From positions 619,011 to 683,010 of the forward strand of contig JAXMAB010000006.1 in NCBI GenBank assembly GCA_046350655.1: 64,000 bases of DNA. The letters are read 5' to 3'. A program made the translations under genes and the position numbers. This document shows positions 8,801-16,160 of the stretch, one piece after another. Below the pieces are notes generated by a model, which ran no database searches, had not been told where the DNA came from, and worked only from the letters and a program-made list of their open reading frames with translations. The DNA comes from JAEUHO01 sp046350655 (GTDB taxonomy: Bacteria; Planctomycetota; PLA2; JAEUHO01). Position 1 is the stretch's first letter; every line of letters begins with the position of its first letter.

Positions 8801-9131
8801 CGGGCAGCGTCGTGGGACGCGAGGCCCGCGGCGCGGCGGCCTTCGCCGACTTCCGCGCGGTGGCGCGACCGGCCGCGGGACGCTTCGCCGCGGCGGCCTT
8901 CGCGAGGGCGGCCTTCGCCAGGGCGGCGCGGCCCGCGGGCTTCGACTTCGCGGCCTGGCCGGCCTTCGCGGCCTTGCCTGCCTTCGCGGGCTTGCCGGCC
9001 TTGGCGACCCCCGCGGCCCGGGCCGCGGGGCGCGCGGCGCGGCCGGAGGGTTTCGCCGTCGTCCGCGTCGCGGACGCGGCCGGGCGGGAGGGGGGGCGGG
9101 AGGGACGGGACGGCTTGCGGGCGGCGGCCAT
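5895..9131 (-). CDS. purL: FGAM synthase catalytic subunit with fused PurS-like domains and Ala/Lys-rich N-terminal tail
   Basis: This 1078-residue enzyme converts FGAR to FGAM using ATP and the ammonia delivered by PurQ. Residues 1 to about 105 are a low-complexity Ala/Lys/Arg tail (KAGKPAKAGKAAKAGQAAK) like the tails of histone H1. Residues from about 107 to 185 look like PurS (VEVALKPDQIDPAGREA) and about 190-265 look like a second, diverged PurS copy, so the separate PurS subunit is fused. The catalytic part follows, with QTWSEHCKHK, KVETHNHPSAIEPY and DCGAGGFSSAVGEMA. ATG 9131 gives the full tail; a start further in would lose it, and I see no Shine-Dalgarno sequence to decide. Overlaps purQ by ATGA. 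Confidence 0.93.
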   Translation of the reverse strand: MAAARKPSRPSRPPSRPAASATRTTAKPSGRAARPAARAAGVAKAGKPAKAGKAAKAGQAAKSKPAGRAALAKAALAKAAAAKRPAAGRATARKSAKAAAPRASRPTTLPVLRVEVALKPDQIDPAGREAHAELLAAGLSGVTDVRVVRVYFLEGKLSSADGKRAATEVLADPVMDRFVVGRTLEGAPAATARAVTVTRKAGVTDPEAESAAAILRSLGLAVGRVKAARTYWVVGAPAAKAAGADPLLEAARDALGNEVIEDVVVGTLPDWHFPAPAPVAVVRREVPIRDLSPEDLGELSKSLHLSLSLAEMAAVREHFRGLGREPSDLELETVAQTWSEHCKHKTLAGAVEHEDEHGKRSFKNLLKETVFEATRRLDKAWCLSVFRDNAGVIAFDDDDAVCMKVETHNHPSAIEPYGGAGTGIGGVIRDILGTGLGARPVASTDVFCFGPPDMPAERVPEGCLHPRRLMKGVVAGVRDYGNRMGIPTVNGAILFDPRYVGNPVVFCGCVGLIPRDRVEKAARPGDLIVAFGGRTGRDGIHGATFSSVELTSKSETVSSGAVQIGDAITEKKVLDVLLAARDRGLFTALTDCGAGGFSSAVGEMAAETGADVDLAAAPLKYEGLRYDEIWISEAQERMVAAVPRKAWPAFRALCEAEDVEAVVLGTFTDTKRLVVRHGKTVVGDLSMEFLHDGLPRIVRKSTFTRGGGPEHDGPDRADQTSTLLALLGTPDIGSKEWVIRQYDHEVQAGAVVRPLTGVKDGPSDAAVIAPKLGSVKGVVLANGIHPFVGDVDPYAMAWVAVDEALRNAIATGASLERLAILDNFTWGRCDVPERLGAIVRAAEGCRDAALHFGTPFVSGKDSLNNEFRTATGDVIVVPNTLLISAMGVIDDVRRTVTTDFKRAGDLVYVVGETFDECAGSRWYRMLGLVGRQVPVVRASARRTLAALEGAIAMGLVRAAHDLSDGGLAVAAAEMAFAGDLGLDLDLAKVPGPVRRSDRLLFSESATRFLVEVEPEQAEAFERRMAAAGAVAAAVGRVTQAPRLTIRGVTGERDVVAAPLDALKDAWTHALPFGREEAR

Positions 9132-9224
9132 GGGGGGGCCATCGTGGCCCGGGCCGGCGACGGCCCACCATCCCGGGGGGCGATGGGGGAATCAGGCGGC
9201 TGAATGCCGGGGGATCCCCCCCCG

Positions 9225-9257
9225 TTGTCTTTCCCTGACCTTTGCACCGGGTATGAT
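9225..9257 (+). promoter_or_regulatory. Candidate promoter for accA
   Basis: In the 294-bp gap between divergent purL and accA, TTGTCT (9225-9230) and TATGAT (9252-9257) stand out from the GC-rich background. Their spacing of 21 bp is longer than usual, so only the TATGAT hexamer is convincing. It would give accA a leader of roughly 160 nt. Confidence 0.4.
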
Positions 9258-9425
9258 CCGGCCCACCGCGGCCGGCTGGTCCCCGTCCCGGTGTCCGACG
9301 CGTTCGACGTTGCTCCCGCCCGCTGGGCTCTTTCCCGCACATCGTCCTCCCACCTGGCCGCCCCGGCGTCCCGGCGCCTCCGCCGCCGCGCCCCGGCCCG
9401 CCCGTCCCCCGGAGATCGCGCCCCC

Positions 9426-10478
9426 ATGGGCGAGCCGCCTCGGATCACGAACAAGACCGACCTCACGACGTGCCTGCCCTTCGAGCGGCCCGTCTTCGAG
9501 CTCGAGCGCAAGCTCGACGAGCTCATGGCGTTGTCCGACGCCAACACGATGAACCTGAACGGCGAGCTGAAGCCGCTGCTCGAGAAGCGGGACCGGATGC
9601 TCGTCGAGCTCACGTCCCGCCTCGGGGCCTGGGAGCGGGTCCAGATCGCCCGCCACCCGAAGCGGCCGCAGTTCCGCGACTACGCCACGGGCGACCAGGG
9701 CCGCGCCGGGATGCTCGACGAGTGGCTCGAGCTCCGCGGCGACCGCCTCTTCGGCGACGACCGGGCCATCTCCACCGGGTTCGCCCGCATGGGCCGGCAC
9801 CGGTTCCTCCTCATCGGCCACCGCAAGGGCCGCGACACGAAGGAGAAGCTGGCCTGCAACTTCGGCTGCGCCCACCCCGAGGGGTACCGCAAGGCGCTCC
9901 AGAAGATGAAGCTCGCCGAGCGCTTCGGCCTCCCGATCGTGACGCTCATCAACACGCCGGGCGCCTACCCGGGCATCGGCGCCGAGGAGCGCGGCCAGGC
10001 GTGGGCCATCGCCGAGAACATCCTCGAGATGAGCGCCCTGAACGTCCCCACGCTCTGCGTCGTGATCGGCGAGGGCGGCAGCGGCGGCGCGCTCGGCATC
10101 GGCGTGGGCGACCGCGTCCTGATGCTCCAGCACGCGTACTACTCGGTGATCTCGCCCGAGGGCTGCGCCGCGATCCTCTGGAAGAGCGGCGAGAAGGCCC
10201 CCGAGGCCGCCCGCGCGCTCCGGCTCACCAGCGAGGACCTGCTGCGGCTCAAGGTCGTGGACGAGGTCGTGCCCGAGCCGCTCGGCGGCGCCCACCGCGA
10301 CCCGGCCACGATGGTCGCGACGCTGAAGGCGGCGATCGAGCGCAACCTCGACGTCCTCACGGCCCTCGACCCCGAGGAGCGGATGCGCCTGCGGTACGAG
10401 AAGCTCCGGGCCTTCGGCAACGGCCTGGCCCCGCTCGACCCGCTCCCGCCGCTCGCGGCCGTCCCGGCGGCCAAGTAG
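9426..10478 (+). CDS. accA: Acetyl-CoA carboxylase, carboxyltransferase alpha subunit
   Basis: AccA and AccD transfer the carboxyl group from biotin to acetyl-CoA, giving malonyl-CoA for fatty acid synthesis. The 350-residue product has the N-terminal coiled region, the substrate-binding RFGLPIVTLINTPGAYPG motif, the oxyanion segment GEGGSGGALGIGVGD and the EGCAAILWKS motif. Unlike some fused forms it carries no AccD part. ATG 9426 has GGAG 11 nt upstream; the open frame extends upstream without conserved sequence. accD is not in this window. A strong hairpin follows 12 bp after the stop. Confidence 0.96.
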   Translation: MGEPPRITNKTDLTTCLPFERPVFELERKLDELMALSDANTMNLNGELKPLLEKRDRMLVELTSRLGAWERVQIARHPKRPQFRDYATGDQGRAGMLDEWLELRGDRLFGDDRAISTGFARMGRHRFLLIGHRKGRDTKEKLACNFGCAHPEGYRKALQKMKLAERFGLPIVTLINTPGAYPGIGAEERGQAWAIAENILEMSALNVPTLCVVIGEGGSGGALGIGVGDRVLMLQHAYYSVISPEGCAAILWKSGEKAPEAARALRLTSEDLLRLKVVDEVVPEPLGGAHRDPATMVATLKAAIERNLDVLTALDPEERMRLRYEKLRAFGNGLAPLDPLPPLAAVPAAK

Positions 10479-10490
10479 CCGCGCCGGCTT

Positions 10491-10515
10491 CCGGGCCTCG
10501 CGTACCGAGGCCCGG
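10491..10515 (+). terminator. Hairpin after accA (CGAGGCCCG family)
   Basis: The 10-bp arms CCGGGCCTCG (10491-10500) and CGAGGCCCGG (10506-10515) pair perfectly around the loop CGTAC, starting 12 bp after the accA stop codon. There is no T-tract. The arms belong to the dispersed repeat family described for 41501-41536. Confidence 0.6.
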
Positions 10516-10696
10516 GATGCGGGCCCCGCGGCCCGGCCCCGGCGCCTCCGGGGGCCCCCGGTGCGGCCCCGGCGTGGGGAACCCCCGCCCTCGGGGCATC
10601 GTCTTGACCGAGGAAGCCACCCGCGGAGGGGGGCGACCGCGAGGCCCCGTGCGCTCGTCCGGTCGCGTCCCCGCACCGTCTCTCGGAGGAACGTCC

Positions 10697-12160
10697 ATGC
10701 GCCGCATCGCGTACGTCCTGGCCGCCGTCGCGGCCTTCGGGGCCGTGACGGCCCCGCGCCTCTTCGCGGGCGACCCGCCCGCCGCCACGCCCGAGGAGCA
10801 GGCGCAGATCGCCCGGCTCGTCGAAGACCTCGGGTCGGCCGACTTCCGCGTCCGCGAGGCCGCGACGAAGGCGCTGATCGAGTTCGGCGCGAAGGCGCGG
10901 CCCGCGCTCGAGAAGGCCGTGCAGAGCGACAACCCGGCGGTGCGCTTCCGCGCCGACCAGCTCCTGCAGGGGCTGGACGGGACGAAGGGCGAGCGGAAGC
11001 TCGGCGAGGACGCGAGGCCCGCCCGGCCGCAGGGCCCGGCCGGCGGCTCGACGCGGGACGACGTGCAGCGGTCCATCGAGCAGTCGCGCCGCGAGATGGA
11101 GCAGGCGCTGCGCGAGATGCGCGAGAAGTGGGGCAGCGGCCGCTTCGACGAGCAGATGAAGGACATGGAGAAGCAGCTCCGCGAGTTCCAGGAGCAGATG
11201 GACAAGCAGTTCGGCGGGTTCGGCGTCCCCGGCCCGAACGTGCGCGTGATGCCGAACTGGCTCGAGCCGTGGGCGGCCCGGACGCGGCTCGCGCGCGGGA
11301 TCGAGGTCGCGACCGAGGCCGAGGGGACGACGCTGACGCTGTCGGACCGCCCGAACCGCGTGAAGCTCGAGGTCCGCAGCACGAAGGACCGCTCGGCGGT
11401 CGCGACGTTCACGGCGTCGTCGGTCGACGCGCTGTTCGCGGCGTACCCCGCGCTCAGGACGTGGCCCGGCGTCGCGCAGCTCCTCGAGAAGCACGCCGCC
11501 GCGAAGGCCGAGCGCGCGAAGGCCGAGGAGGACGCGCGCAAGCAGGCGGAGACCGCGCCGCCCGCGCCGCACGCCACGAACCGCTCGGTGGCGATCGAGA
11601 GCACCGACGGCCACGTCAAGGTGACGATCGCGGAGACGGGCCCCGACGGCAAGCAGGTCACGAAGACGTACGAGGGCGCCGACCTCGAGACCCTGAAGGC
11701 GCAGCACCCCGAGCTGCGCGAGGCGCTCGGCGGCTTCTCGATGCACTTCGGCCCCGGCACGACGTTCGGGCCGGGAACCGGCTTCGGCCCCGGCGGCCCG
11801 TTCGGCCCGGGCGCCGGGCCGCGCCCGCTCGAGGAGGACGACGGCGACGACGACGCGGACGAGCCGGCGCGCGGCGCGCCGCAGACGGGCCCGTTCGGGC
11901 TCGCGCTCGGCGACGTCGACGACGACCTGCGCAGCCACCTCGGGCTCGCCGAGGGCCAGGGCGCGTACGTCGTGTTCGTCCGCGAGGGCAGCGACGCCTC
12001 GAAGCTGGGGCTGCAGGCGAAGGACGTGATCGTCCGCGTCAACGACACCGTCGTGAAGGCGCTCGCCGACGTCGGCACCGCGGTCCGCGCGGTGCCCGAC
12101 GGCGGCGCGCTGACGATGGAGGTCCTGCGCGCCGGCAAGCCCGTCACGCTGAAGCGCTGA
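10697..12160 (+). CDS. Exported HEAT-repeat, coiled-coil and PDZ protein
   Basis: The 487-residue product starts with a signal peptide (YVLAAVAAFGAVTAPRLFAG). About residues 35-90 form a HEAT-like helical repeat (RLVEDLGSADFRVREAATKAL). About 115-175 is a charged coiled coil rich in Glu, Arg and Gln. A Gly-Pro segment repeats FGPG several times near residues 355-375, followed by an Asp/Glu cluster. The C-terminal 85 residues are a PDZ domain (YVVFVREGSDASKLGLQAKDVIVRVND). No protease domain is visible, so it is probably a periplasmic scaffold or regulator. ATG 10697 has GGAGGA 6 nt upstream. The 218-bp gap before it holds the accA hairpin and another repeat core at 10635-10647. Confidence 0.85.
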   Translation: MRRIAYVLAAVAAFGAVTAPRLFAGDPPAATPEEQAQIARLVEDLGSADFRVREAATKALIEFGAKARPALEKAVQSDNPAVRFRADQLLQGLDGTKGERKLGEDARPARPQGPAGGSTRDDVQRSIEQSRREMEQALREMREKWGSGRFDEQMKDMEKQLREFQEQMDKQFGGFGVPGPNVRVMPNWLEPWAARTRLARGIEVATEAEGTTLTLSDRPNRVKLEVRSTKDRSAVATFTASSVDALFAAYPALRTWPGVAQLLEKHAAAKAERAKAEEDARKQAETAPPAPHATNRSVAIESTDGHVKVTIAETGPDGKQVTKTYEGADLETLKAQHPELREALGGFSMHFGPGTTFGPGTGFGPGGPFGPGAGPRPLEEDDGDDDADEPARGAPQTGPFGLALGDVDDDLRSHLGLAEGQGAYVVFVREGSDASKLGLQAKDVIVRVNDTVVKALADVGTAVRAVPDGGALTMEVLRAGKPVTLKR

Positions 12161-12245
12161 CGGGGCCGACGCCCACCGGTGCGCCCCGACGAGGGCGGCG
12201 TCCGCCACGGACGCCGCCCTCGCTGCGTCGCGGGCGCGCTTCCGG

Positions 12246-12251
12246 TAGACT
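12246..12251 (+). promoter_or_regulatory. Candidate -10 hexamer (TAGACT) upstream of the SHOCT-DUF4870 gene
   Basis: TAGACT lies 43 nt before ATG 12295. Here the gene also has a strong Shine-Dalgarno site, so the message would carry a leader, unlike the TANNNT genes elsewhere in the window. Confidence 0.35.
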
Positions 12252-12294
12252 TCGCGCGGCGGGGACGGTCGACGGCTCCGCCGGAGGGACGACG

Positions 12295-12921
12295 ATGGGG
12301 TTGACGGACGACCTCGCCCGGCTGGGGGAGATGCGACGCGACGGGGTCCTGACGGACGAGGAGTTCGCGCGGGCGAAGGCCGCGCTCCTGACCGCGCCCG
12401 TGGACGTGTCCGGGCCGCCGCCCTTCCCGGGCGCGGCGTCCGGCCCCGCGACGCGTCCGGCCCCTCCGCCGCTCCCGCGGGCCGACGGGGACGACCCGTC
12501 CGACGGGGACGACGACGGCGGCGACGACGCGGACGAGCCGCCGCGCCGGGCCGAGCGGGCGTCTCGCCGCGACCCCGACGAACAGGCCCGCGCCGAGCGG
12601 CAGTGGGCGATGTACATCCACTTCTCGGTGCTCGCCGGCGTCGTCGTGCCGCTCGCGGGGTTCGTCCTGCCGATCGTCCTGTGGCAGTCGAAGCGGCACG
12701 AGCTGCCCGGCGTGGACGCGCACGGCCGGGCGGTCACGAACTGGCTGATCAGCGCGCTGATCTACGGCGTGGGCGCCACGATCCTCGCGTTCGTCGTCGT
12801 GGGGATCCCGTTGCTGATCGCGCTCGCGGTCCTCTGCCTCGTGTTCCCGATCGTCGGCGGCCTGCGCGCCGGCGAGGGCACGCTCTGGCGTTACCCGCTG
12901 ACGATCCCCTTCCTCGGCTGA
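12295..12921 (+). CDS. SHOCT-domain DUF4870 membrane protein
   Basis: The 208-residue product begins with a SHOCT-like motif (LARLGEMRRDGVLTDEEFARAKAALL, a short helix-turn-helix found on many membrane proteins), then a Pro-rich and Asp-rich linker. The last 110 residues match the DUF4870/Tic20-like fold: QWAMYIHFSVLAG, a hydrophobic hairpin, AVTNWLISALIY, and another long hydrophobic segment ending near the C-terminus. It should be an inner-membrane protein; its role is unknown. GGAGGG sits 6 nt before the ATG. Confidence 0.85.
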   Translation: MGLTDDLARLGEMRRDGVLTDEEFARAKAALLTAPVDVSGPPPFPGAASGPATRPAPPPLPRADGDDPSDGDDDGGDDADEPPRRAERASRRDPDEQARAERQWAMYIHFSVLAGVVVPLAGFVLPIVLWQSKRHELPGVDAHGRAVTNWLISALIYGVGATILAFVVVGIPLLIALAVLCLVFPIVGGLRAGEGTLWRYPLTIPFLG

Positions 12922-12943
12922 CGCCGCGGTCGGCGCGGGCCCG

Positions 12944-14665
12944 TCACCGCGGCGGGCGCGGGCGGGCCTTGCCGTCGAAGAAGGCGAAGATCCCGGGCAG
13001 GGCCTCGCCGACCACCAGCAGGTGGTCGAGGTCGGCGAGCACGCGCAGGTCCACGGGCACGCCCGCCGCCTTCGCGGTCCGCGCGGTGCGCTCCGTGATC
13101 GCGCGGCCGAAGTCCTGCTCCGCGGTGACGGCGAGGACCGGCGTCGTCGCGAGCACCGACCACGTCGGGCTCGCGACCGACATCCAGCCGCCCGCGATCG
13201 GCGCGAGGGCCGCGAACAGGTCCGGCTGCCGCACCGCCGCGCGGAGGAGCGCGCCCGCGCCCATGGAGTGCCCGACGCCGTACACGCGCGCCGCGTCGAT
13301 CGGCAGGAGCGTGCGCAGGTCCTCGACGACGTCCGCCGCCGCGTCCACGTCGTCGGGCGCCGCCAGCACGACGCCCCGGGCCTGCGCCTGGCGCACGGCC
13401 TCGCCCGCGCCGTACGCCTCGAAGAACATGTCCTCGGTGCCGCCCATGCCGTGGAGCGCGATCACGAGCGGCAGCGGGCCCGGCGGCCGGTCCGGCGCGG
13501 CCGGCGGGACCCAGACGCGATACGTCTTGCGGCCCGCGGTGACGCGGTGGTGGTCGCCCGCGAGGGCCGCGCGGTCGAGGCGGACGGCCGTGCCCGTGCG
13601 CGCCGCGGCCTCGAGCGCGGCGACGCCCTCCTCGAGCCGGCGCAGCTCGTCGGGCACGTCCACGAGGACCTCGTCCACCTCGTCGCGCAACGCGCGCTCG
13701 ATGCGCGTGACGAAACGCTCGAGCGTCGGCCGCAGGCCCGGCGGCGCGGCGACGGACGCCGGGACGGCCGCGAGGCGGGCCGTCGCGGCCGCGATGCGGG
13801 GCGCGGGGTCGCCGTGGACGACGCAGGTCTCGCCCCACAGCCCGACCCCGAAGGGCGCCTCGCCCTCCGTCAGGAGCACCGTCAGGACGCGGATGCCCTC
13901 GCAGCGGTCGCTCGGCCCCTGGTTCACGGAGCGCGACGAGAGCGTCGCGGGGCGTCCGTCCCAGACGAGCGCCTCGGCGACGGTCCCGCACCCGCGGTCG
14001 CTGCCGCCGCATCGCCGGGGCAACGTCCAGAAGCCGGTGGCGCGCACCGCCGGCCAGGGCTGCGGGAGCGGCGGCAGCGCGACGAGCCGCGCGTCGACGA
14101 ACTGCATCCGGGTCGACGGCTCGTCCGGGAGCACCGACACCGCCGGGAGCCTCACGCGCGTGCGCGCGAGGGCCGCGGACACGGCCGTCCACGGCGGGGG
14201 GAACGGCGGCCGGCCGTCCATGACGCGCCACGCCGCCTCGTGCAGCCCGTCGAGCGCGTTCGCGCCCGCGCCCACGAAGAACGCCATCGTCGCGCGCGAG
14301 ACGAGCGCGGCGACGGCGCGACGGGTCGCGGCGTCCGTCGGCGGCGCCGCGCGCCACGTCTCCTCGAACGACCGCAGGGCGAGCGCGAGGTCGCGGCGCG
14401 TCACCCGCGACGGGCCGTCGTCGCGCGGCGCGATCGGCTTCGGGTCGGGCCTCGGGTCGGGCCTCGCGTCCGGCGCCGGCGCGGGCCTCGGGTCGGCGGG
14501 CGGGGCCACCGTCTGCGGGGGCACCGTCGGCGGTGCGTCCTCCGCGGCGAGCGGGCGCGGTGCGCCGAGCGCGGCGACGGCGACGGCGCCGAGGGCGGCC
14601 GCGACGGCCGCCGCGGCCCCTCGAGGGCGCGCGCCGCGCCGACGTCGGGCGCGCCGCGTCGTCAC
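12944..14665 (-). CDS. Exported alpha/beta hydrolase (esterase or polyester-depolymerase-like)
   Basis: The 573-residue product has an Arg-rich N-terminus and Ala-rich signal segment, then a Pro/Asp-rich linker with repeats of the type PRPDPRPDP. A helical region of unknown identity spans about residues 90-390. The C-terminal 190 residues form an alpha/beta hydrolase: LPLVIALHGMGG carries the oxyanion region, GVGHSMGAGALL the serine nucleophile near residue 465, and DLDHLLV the likely histidine. Fold and export suggest an esterase; the substrate cannot be read. It starts with GTG, one base after the ketosynthase stop codon, so the two are translationally coupled. Confidence 0.8.
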   Translation of the reverse strand: MTTRRARRRRGARPRGAAAAVAAALGAVAVAALGAPRPLAAEDAPPTVPPQTVAPPADPRPAPAPDARPDPRPDPKPIAPRDDGPSRVTRRDLALALRSFEETWRAAPPTDAATRRAVAALVSRATMAFFVGAGANALDGLHEAAWRVMDGRPPFPPPWTAVSAALARTRVRLPAVSVLPDEPSTRMQFVDARLVALPPLPQPWPAVRATGFWTLPRRCGGSDRGCGTVAEALVWDGRPATLSSRSVNQGPSDRCEGIRVLTVLLTEGEAPFGVGLWGETCVVHGDPAPRIAAATARLAAVPASVAAPPGLRPTLERFVTRIERALRDEVDEVLVDVPDELRRLEEGVAALEAAARTGTAVRLDRAALAGDHHRVTAGRKTYRVWVPPAAPDRPPGPLPLVIALHGMGGTEDMFFEAYGAGEAVRQAQARGVVLAAPDDVDAAADVVEDLRTLLPIDAARVYGVGHSMGAGALLRAAVRQPDLFAALAPIAGGWMSVASPTWSVLATTPVLAVTAEQDFGRAITERTARTAKAAGVPVDLRVLADLDHLLVVGEALPGIFAFFDGKARPRPPR

Positions 14666-14666
14666 G

Positions 14667-15818
14667 TCACGCGCCCATCGTCCCGAGCCGCAGGCCGACG
14701 CAGCCCATGAGGTAGCCGCCGCCGATGCTCGGCAGCAGCACCACGTCGCCCTTGCGGATGCGGTCCGGCGTCACGCGCACGCCGAGCACCTTGCCGTCCG
14801 CGTCGAGGTCGCGCGTGACGTTGCCCTGCCGCACCCCGTGGTCGAGCGCGACGAGGTTGCTGGCGGCCGACATGTTCCCGTACTTGTGGATCGTCCGCAT
14901 GACGTTCGCGCACGCGAGCTTGTCGGCGAGCCCGTCGACGATGCGGCCGTTGGCCTGGTGGGGGACGAGCCACGCCCGGTCGAGGATCGCGCGCAGCTCG
15001 GGGTGCCCGGCCTTGAGGTCGGAGAGCTCGTAGCCGAGCGTGCGCACGGTGCACTCCGCCATGTTGTTCACGGCGTTGCGCAGCACGCTGGGCCCGGCGG
15101 TCATGACGATCAGCGAGCGCTCGACGAGCGGGTGGCTCGGCTTGTCCGCCGTCGGCGGGAAGCAGCGCAGCTCGTGGGGGTTGTTCGAGTTGCCGAGCTG
15201 GATCGCCGTCGCCGAGTACTCGAACGCGAGGTGCGGCGGCAGCATGCCCGTGCCCGCGGGCGCGCCCTCGACGCGCGACACGACCGCCGCGCCCGCGCCG
15301 TCCGCGAACAGGATCGCGGTGAGCGGGTCGTGGTAGTTGAGCATCGGGTGGATCTTCTCGGCGCCCACCACGAGCACGTGCTTCATGGCGCCGGACGCGA
15401 CCATCCCGTACGCGAGGCCCAGCCCCTGGATGGACCCGGCGCACGCGCCCATCAGGTTGAACGAGGCGGTGCGCGTCGCGCCGAGCTCCTGGGCGAGCAG
15501 GCAGTGGTCGCCCGGGATCATCCGGCTCGGCGTGAACGAGGCGTAGACGATCATCCCGAGGTCGGCGGGCGCGACGCCCGCCATCTCGAGGGCCCGCTTC
15601 GACGCGGTCAGCGCCATGTCGACGGTGCGGGTCGTCGGGTGGCAGAACGGGCGCTCGTGGATCTGCGTGACCTGGTCCACCCACGCGCCGAACGGGCCCG
15701 AGCGGGCCGTGTCGTAGCCGTGGATCATCGGCTCGAGGTCGTCGTTCGTGACGACCGTCTCGCCGACGCACGAACCGGTGCCCGTGAGCTGGACGCGGGG
15801 GTCGAAGGGGACGCGCAA
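14667..15818 (-). CDS. 3-oxoacyl-ACP synthase III family protein (FabH-like)
   Basis: This thiolase-fold enzyme condenses an acyl-CoA with malonyl-ACP or a second acyl group. The catalytic triad is visible: Cys126 in NLMGACAGS, His in LVPHQANGRI and Asn in HKYGNMSAASN. At 383 residues it is longer than typical FabH (about 320) because of extra sequence between the cysteine and the histidine, so an OleA- or secondary-metabolism-type role is possible. The TTG start at 15818 is chosen because GAGGAG lies 6 nt upstream and the fold begins just after it. The coupled hydrolase downstream may act on its product. Confidence 0.85.
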   Translation of the reverse strand: MRVPFDPRVQLTGTGSCVGETVVTNDDLEPMIHGYDTARSGPFGAWVDQVTQIHERPFCHPTTRTVDMALTASKRALEMAGVAPADLGMIVYASFTPSRMIPGDHCLLAQELGATRTASFNLMGACAGSIQGLGLAYGMVASGAMKHVLVVGAEKIHPMLNYHDPLTAILFADGAGAAVVSRVEGAPAGTGMLPPHLAFEYSATAIQLGNSNNPHELRCFPPTADKPSHPLVERSLIVMTAGPSVLRNAVNNMAECTVRTLGYELSDLKAGHPELRAILDRAWLVPHQANGRIVDGLADKLACANVMRTIHKYGNMSAASNLVALDHGVRQGNVTRDLDADGKVLGVRVTPDRIRKGDVVLLPSIGGGYLMGCVGLRLGTMGA

Positions 15819-16160
15819 CCTCGGCTCCTCGATCTCGTCGGGACGTCGGACGACGGCGGGACGCCGACCCCGGGGAGGCGCTCCTACGGCGGCCTCGGCG
15901 GGCGTCGGGCCCCGTGGGGGACGGGGCGGCCCCGGGGCGCGGCCGACGTGCCCGGCCGCCCCCCGAGGACGGGAAGCGTACCGGACCGGCCCCCGGATTC
16001 CCAACCGATCCGGGCCCTCCCGGACCGTCGGTCCGGTCCGGTACGGTGCTCCGACGCGGGGACGTCGGCCCTCCGGGCCGTGCCGGGCGGCGCACCCGTC
16101 CGACCGTGGACCCGCCGGCGCGCGTCCGCGCCGAACCGCCGTCCGCCCCGGAACCCGCCC
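15819..16160. promoter_or_regulatory. Divergent promoter region with nested palindromes
   Basis: This 342-bp gap separates the ketosynthase from addB. It contains a perfect 12-bp inverted repeat, GTACCGGACCGG at 15978-15989 and CCGGTCCGGTAC at 16033-16044, and inside it a 17-nt palindrome CCGGACCGTCGGTCCGG at 16020-16036. These look like operator half-sites, but no cognate regulator is identified. I see no open frame with coding character here. Confidence 0.4.

Noticed and set aside
5062..9342. Single open frame that could be read as a PurL-PurQ fusion
   Set aside because: Upstream of 5898 it is out of frame with the true purL; purQ has its own ATG in an ATGA overlap, so these are two genes.
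12603..16160. In-frame upstream extension of addB
   Set aside because: It runs antisense to the hydrolase and ketosynthase genes and is low-complexity; the family start lies just before the Walker A motif.
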